Shown: one piece after another, positions 62,909 through 64,000 of the stretch | Layout of the letters: every line of letters begins with the position of its first letter | How positions within the stretch are numbered: the stretch's first letter is position 1 | From: Gammaproteobacteria bacterium | GTDB lineage: Bacteria; Pseudomonadota; Gammaproteobacteria; 21-64-14 | DNA length: 64,000 nt | Direction of reading: 5' to 3' | Assembly: GCA_027013145.1 (NCBI GenBank) | Contig: JALUXX010000062.1 | Coordinates: forward strand, 1-64,000 | Translations under genes and position numbers: made by a program | The notes under the pieces: generated by a model | What the model was told of the DNA's origin: nothing | Databases searched by the model: none | Seen by the model: the letters and a program-made list of their open reading frames with translations, nothing else

Positions 62909-63148
62909 ATGGGCGGCGATTACGTTCCGGTGCCTTGTGCGCTCCATTCCCGGCTCGAGGTGGCCGTACTACACCGCGAGCGGCTGCGGGTGCTGTGGCG
63001 CGGGCCCGACGGCGAGCGGCACCTCGAGTCGCTGCGCCCGTTCGACCTGCAGAGCCGTGCCGGATGCGAGTTCCTCCTCGCGCGGGACGCCCACGGGGGG
63101 GAGCGGCGCCTGCGCCTGGACTGGATCCTGCGCGTCGAGCCGGTCTGA
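62909..63148 (+). CDS. rof: Rof/YaeO-like Rho-binding antiterminator
   Basis: A 79-residue relative of Rof, which blocks RNA entry to the termination factor Rho. It shows the family's YVPVPCALHSRLEVAVLHRE start and the later LRLDWILRVEPV strand. Similarity is moderate, so the call is probable. It is the last gene of the hemW run. Confidence 0.72.
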   Translation: MGGDYVPVPCALHSRLEVAVLHRERLRVLWRGPDGERHLESLRPFDLQSRAGCEFLLARDAHGGERRLRLDWILRVEPV

Positions 63149-63590
63149 GCGCGCGCCCGGGCGGCGCGGTTTATGCACACCCGCGGTGCCCCGGGCCCGG
63201 CGGTGCCCGCCCGTCGCCCGTAATCGCCGAATTCTCGCGGGTTTTTTGTAACACATTGTTTTCAAACAACGTCTATAGCGAACATTTTGTCATCGATTTG
63301 TAAAACTTCCAGACGGGCCCTGGCGTTGGAGTTCTTGACCCCATTTCTTCCACAACGTTATCCACAGATTTTGTGGATAAGGATAATTTTCCGGTCATTC
63401 AATCCGTTAGCGTCAACCGGTCGGCGATGCCCTGGAGGGCCCATATAAGTCGCTGTTTTTGTTCGGCGACTTTTCGCGGGGGTGCGCGCACCGGTCTCGG
63501 GCGCGCGGGCCCCCCTGTGGTATCCTGTCAAAAACCGGATCAACAACAATGTGTCCGGACGGACCCGGGCGGTCGGCAGGAGGCGTACGA
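63149..63590. other. 442-bp intergenic with AT-rich island
   Basis: Long gap before the DUF3135 gene, clearly richer in A and T (mainly 63235-63460) than the rest of the window. It contains TTGTTT-TC-AAACAA at 63256-63269, two DnaA boxes at 63358-63380, and a stem-loop AAGTCGC/GCGACTT near 63447-63470. No gene was recognised in it. Confidence 0.6.
63358..63380. promoter_or_regulatory. Two perfect inverted DnaA boxes
   Basis: TTATCCACA (63358-63366), a 5-bp spacer and TGTGGATAA (63372-63380). Both match the strong DnaA consensus exactly and face each other. They could control the DUF3135 gene, titrate DnaA, or belong to a replication origin. A full oriC usually has more boxes than seen here; weaker variants were not clear. 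Confidence 0.8.
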
Positions 63591-63965
63591 ATGGTCAAGC
63601 CCGCGGTCCATGGGTTCGACTTCGAGCGTTGGGCGGCCCTGGCGCGCAACGATCCGCAGGGGTTCGAGGCCGAGCGTGCCGCCGTACTCGATGCGGCGAT
63701 CCGGCGTGCCCCCGAGGATCGGCAGCGGCGCCTGCGCGGCCTTCAGTGGCGGATCGATCAGGTACGGCGCACGACCCGCAACCCGCTGGTCGCCTGCCAG
63801 CGGATCCACGGCATGATGTGGGAGTCGGTGGTGCGCGACGGCGGCCTGCTCGACCATCTGCAGCGGCTGTCGGAAATCGGCCGGGGCCGGGCGTGCGCAC
63901 CCGCCGCGGAACCGCCGCGGGTGGCCAAGGTCCTCGCCTTTCCCGGCGGACGGCGGCGCGGTTGA
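63591..63965 (+). CDS. DUF3135-family protein
   Basis: A 124-residue soluble protein matching the DUF3135 pattern: FDFERWAALARNDPQGFEAERAAVL and LRGLQWRIDQVRR. Function unknown. AGGAGG lies 9 bases before the ATG. It follows the AT-rich, DnaA-box-bearing gap, so DnaA or growth-phase control is possible. Confidence 0.8.
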   Translation: MVKPAVHGFDFERWAALARNDPQGFEAERAAVLDAAIRRAPEDRQRRLRGLQWRIDQVRRTTRNPLVACQRIHGMMWESVVRDGGLLDHLQRLSEIGRGRACAPAAEPPRVAKVLAFPGGRRRG

Positions 63966-64000
63966 CACGCATCGGGGCGGACTTGAGGCCCCCGGCGCTT

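Overview
The window is GC-rich, densely packed DNA from a bacterial chromosome. Gene content and order point to a gammaproteobacterium: mreBCD-mrdAB-mltB-rlpA-dacA-dat-ybeD-lipB, hemA-prfA-prmC, a TPR lipoprotein-lolB pair, ubiC-ubiA, gmk-rpoZ-spoT, rph-rdgB-hemW, psiE, sthA and rof. A pyrophosphate-dependent phosphofructokinase next to a K+-independent H+-pyrophosphatase, plus a DsrC-like protein, fit a Chromatiales/Ectothiorhodospiraceae-like sulfur oxidiser or a methylotroph-like lineage. That last placement is inference. No rRNA, tRNA, CRISPR array, phage or complete insertion sequence was seen.

Layout. 1-237: an inverted repeat and a REP pair. 0.2-9.8 kb: cydDC, sodB, psiE, a methyltransferase, an MFS transporter, an ATP-grasp ligase and sthA. 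10.1-13.0 kb: a PAS-GAF-PAS-GGDEF-EAL regulator. 13.1-16.8 kb (minus): a PPi-energy operon pfp - small gene - hppA with an FNR-like box inside it. 16.9-24.6 kb: a small conserved gene, then a plus-strand run of adk (with a histone-H1-like Lys/Ala/Pro tail), amgK-murU (MurNAc recycling), an unknown gene, a GCS2 ligase, an M14 hydrolase and a glycosyltransferase; the last six are tightly spaced or overlapping. 24.6-25.1 kb: a tandem array of palindromic REP-doublets. 25.1-38.6 kb (mostly minus): the cell-elongation and lipoate cluster. Here lipA is separated from lipB by a plus-strand insert holding a DsrC/TusE homologue and three small membrane proteins.

38.7-42.0 kb: gatCAB. 42.0-46.4 kb (minus): hemA-prfA-prmC-moeB and an M67/JAMM homologue that has lost its metal ligands. 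46.6-49.1 kb: TPR lipoprotein-lolB. 49.1-57.7 kb (minus): yicC-gmk-rpoZ-spoT-ridA-recG-ubiC-ubiA. 57.7-58.1 kb: a 144-bp duplication and a perfect hairpin. 58.1-63.1 kb (plus): a PP2C phosphatase, rph-rdgB-Sel1 protein-hemW-CPXCG protein-rof. 63.2-63.5 kb: an AT-rich island with two perfect, inverted DnaA boxes, then a DUF3135 gene.

The genes mainly serve envelope growth and peptidoglycan recycling, PPi-linked glycolysis, cofactor synthesis (lipoate, haem, ubiquinone), translation fidelity and stringent response. Neighbouring genes commonly overlap at GTGA, ATGA or TTGA junctions, implying heavy translational coupling. The most novel-looking items are the adk H1-like tail, the unknown-GCS2-M14-glycosyltransferase module joined to amgK-murU, the FNR-like box in the pfp-hppA operon, the REP-doublet array that supplies a gene's stop codon, and the apparent AUA start of mreC.
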